From Brasenia schreberi (taxonomy: Eukaryota; Streptophyta; Magnoliopsida; Nymphaeales; Cabombaceae): a stretch of DNA of 64,000 nt. Below the pieces are notes generated by a model. That model saw only the letters and a list, made by a program, of their open reading frames with translations, was not told the DNA's origin and searched no databases. Shown here in pieces: positions 47,538-61,200 of the stretch; positions within the stretch are counted from its first letter, which is position 1, and each line of letters begins with the position of its first letter. The stretch is taken from assembly GCA_036023115.1 (NCBI GenBank), contig JAYKKT010000059.1:3572001-3636000 (forward strand). Direction: 5' to 3'. A program made the translations under genes and the position numbers.

Positions 47538-49440
47538 CCTGTTTGGAACCGGTGGTTCCAATCAAAACCGAACTGGATCAAAAGAGGCCAAAACCAGAAC
47601 CAGCTCAATCAGAACCAAACTAGATTGTACCTTCCGCGAAACTGAAACCGAGCTGAAAATGAAACCAGTGTTCCACCTTTTGTGGGTCGTGGCACATTAA
47701 AACCCACAAAATTTTCAAGTTAGTCATTGTAAAATTCTTGTTTTTTCTAATTGTTAGATCATTTTCTTGTTTTTTTTAGGATCTTCTTGACTTTTCCTTT
47801 TAGATTTATAACATGTGCTGCTAAATTTGGAATGGGAATCCGAGGAACCGGGCTTGGACGAGAATCTTATTCCCTGTACAAACTTGTATTGAAGGAACAG
47901 GAAAGTGAGAGGAGTTGAATTCTTGCTCCTTCAAGTTCCTTGAATCCGAGCCCATACTTACTGGACATTGTTCGGATTCCGTCTGATGGCAGCATAAATC
48001 GGAGCAGTTACCATCTTTTTTATCTTCTTCTCATTACGGACTCTTTCTATCTCTATTTGAAATTGGATCTCATGATCTTTGTCTTCCATAACAATTGCAC
48101 GCTTGAAACTGAGATGAGCCTCAAATTGTATTCTGATTGATATTCAGCGATCATTTTCCCCCCGTTTAGTTTTGCTTCTCACTTCTCTTCTTTCAGGGGT
48201 GCTTTATTTGCATCAACCTTTTGGGGGTAGAAGTTTCACTTTAATCATGTTTGTTAGCATATAATTAATGGAATTAAAAGCTAATGTTTGCTCCTCTCTA
48301 TTTTCTTAGACTTCAGTCAACATATTGGGAAAAACCTAGTCATATATACACATAAAGTAATATGCAATAAATGTAATCATGCCCCAATCATAAACAACAA
48401 CTGCAAACCCAAAATAAGTCATAATCAAGCCGTACTAAAGAAAAAAGTAGAAGCAAAATAAAAAACTTATTTGTTCGAGTCGCTCTTGCGGACTTGCTTT
48501 AGAGAAATTAGCACCCCGTTATGAGTACGTACGGGTAATGTGCCTTCCTCTCAGGATAAAATGCACACATAACTCGAATAACACATACTTGTTTTCGAGT
48601 AGACCTCGAACACGCCTCAGTCACCTATGGTTATGACAGAGATAGACTAACCACGAGCACTGAGATTATAGAAGAACTATGGGTAAAGAGACAAAAAAGG
48701 AGACAGGAAGAGAGAGTGAGAGTGAAAACTATGTGTTTAGGGAGGACCCCTAATCACCTATTTATAGGGTGTGTATAGATCACGGATCCAATCCAAACGA
48801 TGCACCGTTTTAGTCACAATTGTACCATCTTATCCAAAAACGTTCTACCTTATCCCTATTTGTGACCGTAAAAAACTCTTAACCGTTAGATGGGTGGAAC
48901 GGGGTCCAAAGGGACTTATATAAATGCATTCCATGTTTTAGGTTTTTGTATATTGAGCCTTTTTCCTCAAATATTGATCCCTAAGTTCTTATATAATAAG
49001 TTTGTGCTCTTGTTTCCACGCGAGCCTCTTCTGTGCCAGTTTTGACATTTTAGGTGCAAAGAAAGTATACTTTTCTTAGTATTTTTGAGGCCTTCTATTT
49101 CATGTTCAACTTTCCCTTTGGAAGTTCTCCTTTTCAACTCTACTTCATTGATGTTTAGTTCCATTTCCTAAAGACTTTTATGTCAACAATCGAAGTTGGC
49201 TTTGGAAAAAAAATCAAAGTGGTCTCTGGTATTTATCATAGGTGCTGTTATGACAATAAGCAACTATGCTCTTGTTGATTTACTGTCTTTTTTAATTCTT
49301 AAATTGCAGAGCGAGGGTATGTTTGTCCGACTTGTAACTAGGTTCTCAGTTCCTGCAGGGCTTAAATAGTCTTATGTACAATTCGGGAAAGCTGTCTTGA
49401 TGAGTTCAAGAAGGTAGTGTCTTTTGACGCATAATCACAG
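47213..49440. other. No gene recognised
   Basis: A (CT)n run lies at 47505-47533, followed by an AACCGG-word-rich stretch to 47690 like that at 42.3-42.7 kb. A block at 48480-48900 has features of an old LTR (a 'ctatttatagggtg' TATA-like stretch near 48757), but there was no partner to confirm it. Confidence 0.4.
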
Positions 49441-49800
49441 TGTTTGAGCCCATAACGCATGATTTGGCCATTCTCGACAATAAATTCATATAATACGGTT
49501 CATTCATAAAAATAAAGGCGTGCAACGGAAAACCCAGAAAGGTAAGATAAAAAATACAAAGCCAAGTTTTAATAAAAGTTTTTCCATTATAAATATAATA
49601 GTGAATACAATGAAAACACAATAGAAAACGAAACAAATAAGAGAGTTTTCCTAGAAATCCTTTTGATGAGTGTAACCGTAACCCATCTCTCTCCTCTTCC
49701 TTCTTCTTTTCTTGTTGCGAGTATCTTCCTTCAAACCTTTTACTCTTCGCTGCGCAACTGAGAACTCTCGCGAGGATCCTGTACAAGATATAAATACCCA
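49441..49800 (+). repeat. 5' LTR of the small copia element
   Basis: It aligns by eye with 52324-52688, with many point differences and small indels, so the insertion is old. It contains a TATA-like attataaatataat near 49586. Confidence 0.7.
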
Positions 49801-52323
49801 TTAGTGGTATTAGGGTGAGGTTGATCGGAATATGCAAAAAAAAAATGTACACAGTTAGTGTTTGAAAAACAAAGAAGAGAGAACGTATATAAAAAAAAAT
49901 TCGACATAATACTCTTGATTATCCTCTATTGAAAGTTAACAAAGAAGAAATTAAAAATAAGAGAAAAAAGAAGAGATACTCCTTAGAATTGTAGAAAAAA
50001 GGAGGTGTCGACAAACAATTGGAAGCCATCGGTTCAGGTGGTCTGAGATTGGAAAAAAAAGAGAACCTAGTAAATAGAAACCAGCAAAACACTTAGAGAA
50101 TACAATCGGAGGACTAACGACATCGTCTCTCCCACCCCTGTCTCTCTCTCCTTCTTCTCTCTACTCTCTCGGTTTTCTTCCGTAAACCGAAAACCAGTCA
50201 CAGTTTTCGTCAAAACTGTGGCACAAAATCATTGTTTTCCCAAAACCTGTTGGCAAAAATCAATTTTGGTACGTTTTCGTGGAAAACACCTCGGGAAGAG
50301 GACTAAAAAGTCTGTTTTGCCCTCAGTCATTCTTTAAAATAACAACATATCACGAGCCAAAATTACAAAAAATCCAAATATTTTAAAGTAAAAGACATTT
50401 TTACCCTTAAATAGATGAAAGGACAATTCTGTCCTATGACAATTTATAAAAATTACCAAAAACCAACCTATTGAATTATGCAATTGTCCTTGAATTTGCG
50501 AGATATTCATAGGTCTACCACTAAATGAAAATATGATTCTGCCCATTGCTTTTAGGCAAAATTATAGATTTGAACTAAGGGGCAAAATCACTATTATGTC
50601 CCAGTTCATTTTTGAAAATCTTTAAAAATAAACATAAATTTACTATTTTATCCTTGATCTTTTTAGATAATTATCAAATCAGACAGATGGACAAAATTAC
50701 CAGTTTATCCTTCCAAATTTAGAAAAATTACAATGGTAGGTAATAAAGGTGAAATTATAGATTTATCCCCAGATTGGTTTATTCCAAAAGTGTACCTAGG
50801 TTTTATTTGAAAATGTTCTTTGGTACTTGAAATTATTTACAGTTCAGTACGTGAATATTTAGCAAAATATCTTTTGATGATTTGCTATTAAACATCTTAT
50901 TTGTTATATGTTGCATGTTGAATGTTTCCCTTTTATAACTCCTACAAAAATACATGTCCAACTCTTCGCTATTACTACAGCCAAGTTATATGACTAACTA
51001 TTACTAGAGAAATACAACTCCTAAAAAATAAAAGAAATAGATAATATAGTGAAACATGTGAACCAAATGCTAGCAATGGCTAGAGATTAAGCTATAGTGA
51101 AATTGGTCTTCTCCCATCATGGAATATAGTTTTCACTGCTCTTAGATTAGGGGTTAGAACAAACCTTTCTGAGTTAGCCCTAAAACTAGCAATTGAACAA
51201 GAACACATGAATAAAAACAAGAAAAAAAAAATTGCTATTGGCTCAATATGAGATAGGATCCAACTTAAAATTCAATAAAAAAAAGAATAAACCAAATAAG
51301 AAGTTTCACAAGAATAATAAAAAAGACAGTCAATTTTTTAAGAAATCGTAAGAAACCGCTTCTTGGGTCAAGTGCTTCAACTATGGAAAAATGATGCACT
51401 ATAAATAGATTGATTCAGGACATAATATGTGTGGTTTCATAATGCCTCTATATAGATCGCCCAATAACTTGTTGATGGATTGATTCAAGAGGAACGAAAC
51501 ATATTTCTAAGAGGAATGAATGAGATGTAGACCTAAAGGAATATAATACAGGGGAACATCATGTATATATAGGAAACAACACTTTATCAGATGTCCTTAG
51601 GGTTAGGTCCTTTTGGATATATATACAAGACACACTTAAAATTGTGTTTTTAATCAGAAGAACTGAAAGTGGTAGGATACTCATATGTCGACTTTGCTGA
51701 GAGTAAAGATGACAACAAATCAATCTCTAGACAAATATTTCTATTTGAAGGTAAAGTTATTTTTTGGCCTTTTAAGAAGCATGGTTGTATAGCATTGCAT
51801 GTAAAAGAAGCTGAGTATGGTGCTTGTTGTATGACTGTAACCAGTGCCATTTGGATAAATTGCTTCATACGTGATTTGAAGTTGGATATAACTAACGAGC
51901 CGATTGTCATTTATTGTGACAATAATGCAACAATTACTCTGATTAAGAGTGGAGCTGATAGCTCCTGAAACAAGCATATAATGGTTAAGTACCACTATGT
52001 TTATTATATAATTAAGAGAAATGAGATATCTATCATATATGTCAACTAATGATATGTTGGCTGACCCCTTGGCAAAAGACATAACAGAAGATCTTTTCTC
52101 AAAGTATAATACAAACATGGGTTTGAAATTTGTTTAGTGTATTAAATTACATTATGATAATTATTATGTAGAGAAAAACATGTAGAATACGAAAAATCAC
52201 ACAACATGTATCGATTGCAATTACACTTACAATCATAGCCAGCACAACTTGGAAAAACCCACAAAAAGTAGGAGGTAAAAACCAATGTGTCATAAAGTTT
52301 GGCTCAAATGGCAAAGTGGGAGA

Positions 52324-52688
52324 TGTAATGTAGGATTTGGCCATTCTCAGCAACAAATTCATGGAATACGGGAAAGGGAAGACAGAATACGGGAAGACAT
52401 GCCATCTACACGGATTCTATGGATGTGTTATTTGTTTTCAAAGAAAAAAAGTTAAAACACATACATTACATTTTTCCACGGATAAGAGTTATCCCTTGTG
52501 ACGGAAAGCGGAGAAAGATAAGACAGAGAAGACGAAGCCGGGTTCTAATAGAAGTTTTTCTATTATAAATATAGTAGTGAATATAGTGAAAAAACACAAC
52601 ACAAAACAAACAAGAGAGCTTCTATGTAAATCCTTGTGATAACCGTAATCCATCTCTCTCCCCTTCCATGAGGTACAAATACCCATCA
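52324..52688 (+). repeat. 3' LTR of the small copia element
   Basis: It begins TGTAATGTAGGATTTGG after the purine tract and ends with the same aaatacccat segment as the 5' LTR. Confidence 0.7.
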
Positions 52689-54296
52689 GAAACTGTTACT
52701 TTTCTTCTAGGATGCATTACCAGCAATAGTTACCATTTACGGGCTTTATGTGGATTTGTTGAATGGATGCTTTAGAAGAAAAAATATCATTTTTGCGTTA
52801 ATGGGCGTTAACATAAAGTACTTATCCTACTCCTTTTGAGTAACGGTATTGCGTATGGTACTTATTAGTGTCTAAATTGAGGGCTTGAACCAACTAACTT
52901 CAGCAGCATGTGAAGGCCAGTGGAAATCCTGCTTCAATAAATCCTCAGACACTTTGTCGTCAAAATTGGCAGTATAAAATTGTCAAGAGAACATATTGTG
53001 GAATTGCTGCCAAGTTTCAGTTTCTGTTCCATTTTTATTAGGTATCTTATGTATCTTATGTTCATCTACATTAGGTCCCCTGTTTGGATTGGTCATTTAC
53101 TTTGAACCACTTCGTTGTGTATTTCTTATTTCTGTTCATCTACATAGTGCACCTCTTGTTTTCACCATTAATATGTAGCTTGAGCAACTTTCTCCCACAA
53201 ATTATCTTATTTGGTTTCATATGATTGAACTCAACTACAAGTTCAAACTATGAGTCATTAGATTGTCTTATAATGGTTCTATTATTGTGTTTGTGCATGT
53301 TTTTGCAATGCGAGAGACGGTCTTGCACGTGTGACTGTTTCCTTGCATAAGCACGTTTTTATGCTTGTTGGGTGTGTGCTGGTGCGGATGTAGGTTCTCA
53401 TGTGTTGTACATGCAAGAGTCTAGAAATCCGACATTATTGGCGTCGTTGTCAGTCTGTAGGTTTTCATGATATGATATCTTTGTTTTACCCTAGCAAGAA
53501 TTAGCACGTTCCGCAATAGTGAAGCGTCGTATGAGCTGCAGCACATGGATGTGCTATTTTTCTTGCGATTCATATAGTGGGGAGCACATAAAAGTCGCTA
53601 TATCTGTCACCTATGGGAATATTCATGGGGTTTTGTTCAAGCATAAACCTTGAGCAGATCACTGCCTTTTAAAGCTGACTGCTGTCCTTGGAATATTCAT
53701 GAAGCAGATCACTACCTTATCCAACAAGCATGTTTTGCTGCCTTGGTTATATTTATTTTATTAGGTTTCAGGCCTCTTGTGATGATGCATAAATTTATTG
53801 GCTCTTTTTTTGGCTGGAAAACAGAATCTATTATCCAGCTTATGGCTGCACCTTTTTGAGATTTGTATTTTTTTGTCATGTTGCTCTTTTAAGGGAGTGT
53901 AGGATCGTCTTATTATTGGAAGATGGGGTCAGTTTCCCTGCTTTATCTATTACCTTCAAGAGCATATAGCTATTCTTTCTTGATTGTAGTGCTTATCATG
54001 ACCGTTAATTGTTAATTTGAACAATAACTTCCTCTATGTAATGATTTACTTTTATAATACTTGATTCAAGCTACAAATAAGTCAATTTAAAGTGTGCTGC
54101 GTTCCATTATCCAAGTTCTTGGATTGAGCTTCAGCGTGTTCTTCTGGTATTTGTTTCAGGTTGACATATCTGTGGAGCTCCAGAACCTGAGGCCTTTCAG
54201 GCATATATTAGTGTGGTTTACGACACATGGGTGTGTGGCCAGCTTGCATACATAAGTCTATGTGTGCGTGTGCATTGGCGTAGGCTTAGGTATAGT
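52689..54296. other. No gene recognised
   Basis: A splice-acceptor-like 'gtttcag' near 54155 is followed by a short open stretch, but no family was recognised and it is not called as an exon. Confidence 0.35.
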
Positions 54297-54665
54297 ACGA
54301 TAAAATGAGAAAAAATTATTTAAGATGTTTGAATACATAAAAAGATGACTAAAGGAAGTTGAGGTAAGAAAGAATGAAAAACTAAATTGTGAAAATGTTA
54401 AAAAAATGAAGATGAAAACTTGTTGGAAACAAACAATAAAGAACTATCTAACTTATATAAAAAGATGACTAAAGAAAGTTGATGTAAAAAAGTATGAAAA
54501 ACTAAATTGTTAAAATGTTAAAAAAAAGGAAGATGAAGACTTGTTGGAAACAAATAATAAAGAAAGATCTAACTTATATCAAGTTAACTACTAGTATGAC
54601 ACATGATCAAGCTTTAAATTCATGTAGCCGACCCTATTTAGTATTATAAAATGCTTAGTTGTTGT
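54297..54665 (+). mobile_element. LINE 3' tail with internal tandem duplication
   Basis: The stretch matches the C-terminal and tail part of the RTE LINE (gataaaatgagaaaa..., acttgttggaaacaa, catgtagccgaccctattta, tgcttagttgttg). A 120-bp unit is repeated: 54339-54458 and about 54459-54580. It is old and diverged. Confidence 0.75.
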
Positions 54666-55382
<717 letters not shown>

Positions 55383-56677
55383 ATGGAGAATTCAAACTAC
55401 TCATGCAAAAAGATAAATAGCAACAAGTTTATATCTACAAAAGTAAAATGTATATTCTTACTTTTTGATTTTCAATTTCAACTAGTTACAATGTTTGATG
55501 GTTAAAATGAAACTTGAATGATGGTGGTTTGCGTCCTCCAATTTTGAAGAAAACGATAATATATATATATGATCTTTTGAGTTGGATGCTATTATGACCC
55601 AACAATATAGAACACAATGAGGATATTTAAGAAACCATGTGACCTATCCGGACCATCTATTTTGGAGTAAGAGTTGTTTTTCCTTTTGGCTGTGGCTGTT
55701 AATTGCGAGAATTGTTCCCTTGAGAATCCCAAAAAAACTATGATGATGTCTATTCACAATTTTTGGATGTACGAGGTCTATTATGCTCTTAGACTGTGTA
55801 GCTTTTCTTTCTAGTTAATCTTGAACTATTTGTTAGCTGATTGTTATAGACAAACTGATTTGTTCAATTCAATATTTGTGGTTTGTTTATTATTATGAAC
55901 TTTATATTAAAGAGAGAACTTTATTTTGTTCAAAAATTTCAAGGTTTTCTTCACATATCATCACACTTTTAAATTATTTGAGGATATGTAATGCTGAATC
56001 TGGCGCACTACTTGTTGATGTGACTTGAATTTTTGATGCACATTATGACCCAACCCGAAAAGCTCACGGTTCAACCTGAATTAGACAGAGGAAGACAGCG
56101 GAACTAGAGATTCGTGCTGGTCACGGAGAGCATGATGAACACACGGGTTAGAGGTGGGTGAGGATTTGTGAGATCGTTGTGATTGTACACCGTTCTTCAT
56201 CATAGTGACCGTGCTCTTGCCGTGGAGCAGGTGTCCAACACCAAACCAGGTAAATCCGTATGTCTTTCCTCTCTCTTGACTGTGTTTTTTGTGAACCGAT
56301 TGTCTTTGTGTGTGCTTCCTGATCGTATTTGCACCCATATCTGAAATGAACCCGATGATTAATCAAAAACTTTTGTCTTCGTGTGTGGTAGATGTTAACT
56401 GATTATTAATTGAGGAGACACTTCAGCTACTGGATTTACCATGTGTGACTTTCTTGAAGTATGAACGCTGGATTCCTTCATGCATCTTAGTATTATTATC
56501 AGTATCAGTAATGACATATTAAGAAACAAGAATGCGACAAGAGAATGATCAACATGCATAGGGCCAAAATTAATTGCCCTACGTCAGAAGGAAGAGCAAC
56601 GTGGTTTCATAAGAGACCATGTCATAAAAGGGCAATGCACGTAATTGCCACATCAATCATCTGTTCAGAGTTTATCG

Positions 56678-56682
<5 letters not shown>
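55383..56682. other. No gene recognised
   Basis: AT-rich DNA with a moderately GC-rich patch at 56040-56350 that may be an old LTR or exon relic. No family could be named. Confidence 0.35.

Positions 56683-56733
<51 letters not shown>
56683..56733. repeat. (CT)n(AT)n compound microsatellite
   Basis: About 28 bp of CT repeat followed by about 24 bp of AT repeat. Confidence 0.93.
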
Positions 56734-56734
<1 letters not shown>

Positions 56735-57908
56735 GCACGCGCCCATGCTAAGCCACTTTACTGTTGCTTGTTGTCAACACCGACAACAGTCAATTTCACG
56801 GTCACCACTCACGGCCATCTTTTATAAATAAAGAGAGAGAAAAATATTGATATATTTTGAGATAGATTAGATGGAAAGAGATGGTGGAGGTGGCATAAAA
56901 GAAAGTGTGAGAGGGTAGACGAAGGTAGCTAAGGGTGGTAGAGTGGCGGAACAAGCAAAGTGCACACTCATAGAGTGACAATCTCTCTCTATATATACAG
57001 GTGATGGAGTGGCAGAATAAGAAAGTGCACATCATTTTATAGAGTGATAATCTCTCCATTATATATAGATAGATAGGAGTAGTAATTGTATATTGTTTAA
57101 ATTACATAATCTTACTTAAATATTTCTGCCGTTCGTGAAGATTTGAATTAAAAGTATGTAAAGTAATTTAAATTTATCTCAAAGATCGAACATTGAAATA
57201 TTTATGAAAGATTATGTACCAAGACATTAAGCATTTGCCACTACCCTCTCTCTCTCTCCCTCTATGCCAGCAGGTGTATACTATATCGTGCACATATTTA
57301 AAGTAACTTAAACAATTAGTTTTCCATTATTATGAAACGTATACTCTACTTTTCAAAACTAGCTTTAATGAATTTCATAAATGATTAAGTTGACGCCTAA
57401 GAAGGAATGATAGAGATCTGGGCTTTTTAACAGTTTAATTAATTACTGCTATCCGTGGAGTTGCACGATAAAAGCTTTGTCGGTCAGATGGAGTACAAAA
57501 GCAGGCCTAAGGCGACTTCACAGAACCTTTGCTGCTTTTGAACTAACACTCCATACCATAACATGGTCAATCTTATCTTGGACTATTAATCCAATTAGGG
57601 TTGTAACGAACCTGCATGGTTTTTTTGGGTCTAATTCAGGTCGGGTTGTGTCTGAAATTGCAACCGTTAAAATTTTGGGACCTACGGAATTGATATTATA
57701 TTGAGTTTATTCGGGGCCCCAAGGCAGTTCCCTCTGCCACCCTTGCAGGCAATTAAGTGTTTGGCTTTCACATATAAAAGCTACTCCGTGCAAGCCTGAA
57801 GCTTCAATCGGTGAGGGTCTTAACTGTGAGAGTTTTATAACGAGGTTCTTCACTTGTATTCTAAAAATGATGCACATATTTGATGTTTAGAAGCGAAGAG
57901 AAGAGGGC
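56734..57908. other. No gene recognised
   Basis: The stretch includes a partly repeated unit (aatctctctctatatata / aatctctccattatatata, 56975-57070) and a short CT run at 57245-57262. Confidence 0.35.
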
Positions 57909-58030
57909 CACTCAGAGCGATAGCGCATGTGGCTATGGGACTCGATTCACAAGTTGCAGGTTGTGGATTTGTACTTGGGGCATGCCCACCTGATTTCAGT
58001 CACCCCATTGCAAAAGAAAAGAAAAAGCAG
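57909..58030 (+). mobile_element. tRNA-derived SINE copy
   Basis: The head has an A-box-like ATAGCGCATGTGG (57922-57934) and a B-box-like GGTTGTGGATTTGTAC about 35 bp later, then an A-rich tail. Imperfect flanking repeats (gaagagaagaggg / gcagagaagagag) are consistent with retroposition. Confidence 0.5.
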
Positions 58031-58214
58031 AGAAGAGAGTTTTTGGGAAGCATAAACAGGTAACTACATTACAAATGGCAAACAGACAGACTCAAGAATT
58101 CCTTTCCTGACTACAATGGACCACACATTTTCTCGAACGAATGATAGAAACCCTAATACATCATTTCCTCCTTCATTTAAGTTTACGACAAACCACATTA
58201 ATGATTTTTTGAAC

Positions 58215-58220
<6 letters not shown>

Positions 58221-58285
<65 letters not shown>
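58221..58285. repeat. (GA)n microsatellite at the end of the MYB gene
   Basis: A 65-bp pure GA repeat ends 7 bp from the MYB stop codon (58293-58295). The transcript's 3' UTR would therefore start with a long CT run. Confidence 0.95.
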
Positions 58286-58287
<2 letters not shown>

Positions 58288-58292
58288 ATTGA

Positions 58293-61200
58293 CTACTGCA
58301 GCTTTCTCAAGTGATCATCATCTGATCCCAACAGCCAAGCAGCAGCAATGGACTTCTCTTGCTGTTCACACTCCATATACAAAGCATCTTGAGCGCCCTC
58401 TTGTCTCTCCTCATTATCCCACAGCCATGGATGCAAATCTCCACCTTCAGTCCTCAATTTCTCTTCTATGCTTTCCCAATCAAAATCCAAAAATTCCTCC
58501 ACTGTGAACTTCTCAGACTCTTCACTGAACCACCATGCGGAGGGAGAGCTAAGGAGTTCGCCTATCGTCTCCGTACTGCTGCTAGAAGGTCCACTCTCTC
58601 CCTCTAGAGGCATAACCAGTTCAAAGCTCCCTCTATCATTATCAACATCCAACTGATCCCTACTTGATGCTCTCTCGTCCACAACACAGCTTTCTCTCTC
58701 TTGATTCATATCCGGTTCATATAAACCCAGAAGGTCACACTCTATCTCTTCATTTGAGAAGAACCCACTTTCTCTCTCTTGGTCCAAACCCAGCAACCCA
58801 ATCAGATCGCTTCCCCCTTCATTACTGAAAAACCCACTTTCTCTCTCTAGATCACATAGTCCATCTAATAATTCATTGCCGTCAATGCTCTCATTTCCTG
58901 AACACCCACTTTCTCTCTCCTCGCTATTTGCTTCTCTCTCTAATAACCTGATCTTCAACGTAGGTTTCTCTTTATCAGAGACTGCGACCGAGTTCTTTTG
59001 ACTTCTCTCTTTCACTAGATTGGTGTTGGGATTTAGTGAGCCACCTCTCTTGTATTTCCCTTTATTCTTGGTCCCATCACCCTGCTTCTTTAACACCATC
59101 CTGTTATTTTTGTTCCTAGCAACAAGCTTTTCAGCGTCTATTATGAGAGGGTAGGCTTCGTTCCCTCTCCTATAACTGTGAAACTTCCTGCTCAAATGCG
59201 AATTCCAGTAATTCTTGAGCTCATTATCGGTTCTTCCAGGTAGATACCAGGCTATCAGTGACCACCTGCACTCACACAAGTCTTTCAATTAATAATAAAA
59301 ATATTAATTAATTACACTATATTTTCTTCATCAAACAACAAGTAAACCTTTTCTCATTATAGATGAAGTTGGTTATACAGATATTTTTTCGTGATGTTAA
59401 CAGTTCATTCAATGTAACTTAAATCATCTTTTATTATTTTTGTATTCTTTTTCTTTTTTTAATATGTTTATGGTTTAGTTTCTCACACTTTTATCTTTCA
59501 CTTGTTAGACGATTTTTTATTTATTGAACTCTTGTATTATCATATTTTCTTGATCAGAAAATTAAAATTCTTTCATTTTTTTAGGGTAAAGAAAATCCCA
59601 CAACAGAACTATTGTATAAGACGTGTCCCAAATGTTGAGTAGGTGAAAAGGAAATAAATTGTTTGTGAAAATAATAAAAAGAGAAGGACTTGCAATAAAT
59701 GTCAACAACCAACATGACATAACACATTTCACACCTTTTTTCTTTTTTCTTTTTGGGTATCTTTTTGGTTTCCTTTGTTGGCGAAAAGATTCATATAGAA
59801 ATAATAATCAGTTAAATTTTCTTCATTTTGGCATTGAAAGAGGTCATTTAGTAAAGTGGCCTCATTAACAGTTTAACTTACTGTTGGGGGTTTGTAATTT
59901 TATATCAGCTAGTTTATGAAACAGATTTACTCCTAACCTCGATAATAACACTTCAGACGAATGAGTCTTCATTGAAAATTTGTCATGTTCATAAACTGGA
60001 GGAAAACAATAACTATTAGATTGGGAAAATATTCTTTTTAAGTTGGACAACAAATCAACGGCAAAAATGAAAATGTAATGATAGACTTCACTATATTCTG
60101 GACGAGATTATTAGAAAAGGAGTTGATCTAATAATAATAGAAGTTTAAGATGGTTCGTGTATTTGTTGTGTCCATTAACTTCAACTACAAAGTGCTGAAA
60201 ATTGGGTGGTGAATACTTTAAAAAAGTGAAATGCATCTATCTAAATTATTAAAATATTTTTTAAAATTAAATGTTAAGATGATGAAAAGAATCGAGGACT
60301 GAAAAATCATATAGCCGACCCCACTTGATTTGGGGAAAGGTTTGGTTGGGCAATCAGAAGACGACAATAGTTGTAGCTGTTTCTACTTTAGGAAAACTGT
60401 AGCTTTATAGTTCTTAGATTTTGTAAGTGAAGAGTCCCATTCAGGGTATAATGGCTGCTGGCAGAAACTTGTTTGCAGAAAGAGTTCAACGTCTTCAAAG
60501 GACAGGATATTACACTACAATGGCCACCTAAGTTGTGGACCTATTTTATTAATTTTAATTGTCTTTCAATATGTTAAATAGATAATCATGGATTAGTTGA
60601 ACTTTCTTTTCCAAAAAAAGATGCGAAATGATGTTTGATGTGAATCCTTTGCAGGGAATTAATTACCTTTCACACTTTTATTTGGAATACCTTTCTTAGA
60701 AATGAATCATGGGACTGAATGAGAAAGATCATGCAAAAGGTGGCCTCTTTTAGTTGATCTTTTCTCTTTCCGCTTTTAGGCAGCAGGCTGTCGGGGTTTA
60801 AAAGAGGAGTGGCAACTTCGTGTTGACATAGGTTGTGTCGGTGACATGCCGTTTCGTGGTTGACATTTTTCTTTATTGTGTCATTTTGGGTCGACGCTAA
60901 CATGAACTTCTCGGATTGTGTTAACACATTTGATGTTTTTATATTATCAGCAGTTTTTTGCTTTTGGGTCACGTTTGTGTCATGGCATTTCGTGTTTGCT
61001 TCGTAGACCAATTTCTCTCTCGTGTTACTTTGGGTGGACATACCCACAAACTCCTTTGGTCAAGTTCGTAGAGGTTTTCATATAGTGTCTTATGTTTCTA
61101 CATTAGAATCAAAGCGACCACTGACAAGTGATGATAAGCCTCGTAATCATATAGTGTCTGACACATCACCCGATTACAACCCAATACTAGACACCGTTTT

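Larger units (their letters stand above)
49441..52688 (+). mobile_element. Degraded copia element with both LTRs (3.25 kb)
   Basis: Two related ~360-bp sequences, 49441-49800 and 52324-52688, share tttggccattctc, a TATA-like attataaatatagtagtgaa, and ...aaatacccat at the end. They are the LTRs. After the first comes a primer-binding site, TGGTATTAGGG (49805-49815), close to the initiator-Met-tRNA complement. Before the second is a purine stretch, aaagtgggaga. Inside, 51130-51480 carries gag-like LAIEQEHMNKNKKKK and a zinc knuckle KCFNYGKMMHY with lost residues. Bases 51660-52130 carry a copia RNase H (GYSYVDFAESKDD, AEYGACC, IVIYCDNNATI, NDMLADPLAKD). Integrase and reverse transcriptase are gone, so it is a non-autonomous relic. 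Confidence 0.85.

Noticed and set aside
48480..48900. Possible LTR of another element
   Set aside because: A TATA-like stretch and leader-like sequence are present, but no second LTR, primer-binding site or duplication was found, so it is only mentioned.
54163..54235. Acceptor-like 'gtttcag' followed by an open stretch, possible exon
   Set aside because: It is too short, no family was recognised, and no donor or partner exon could be paired with it.
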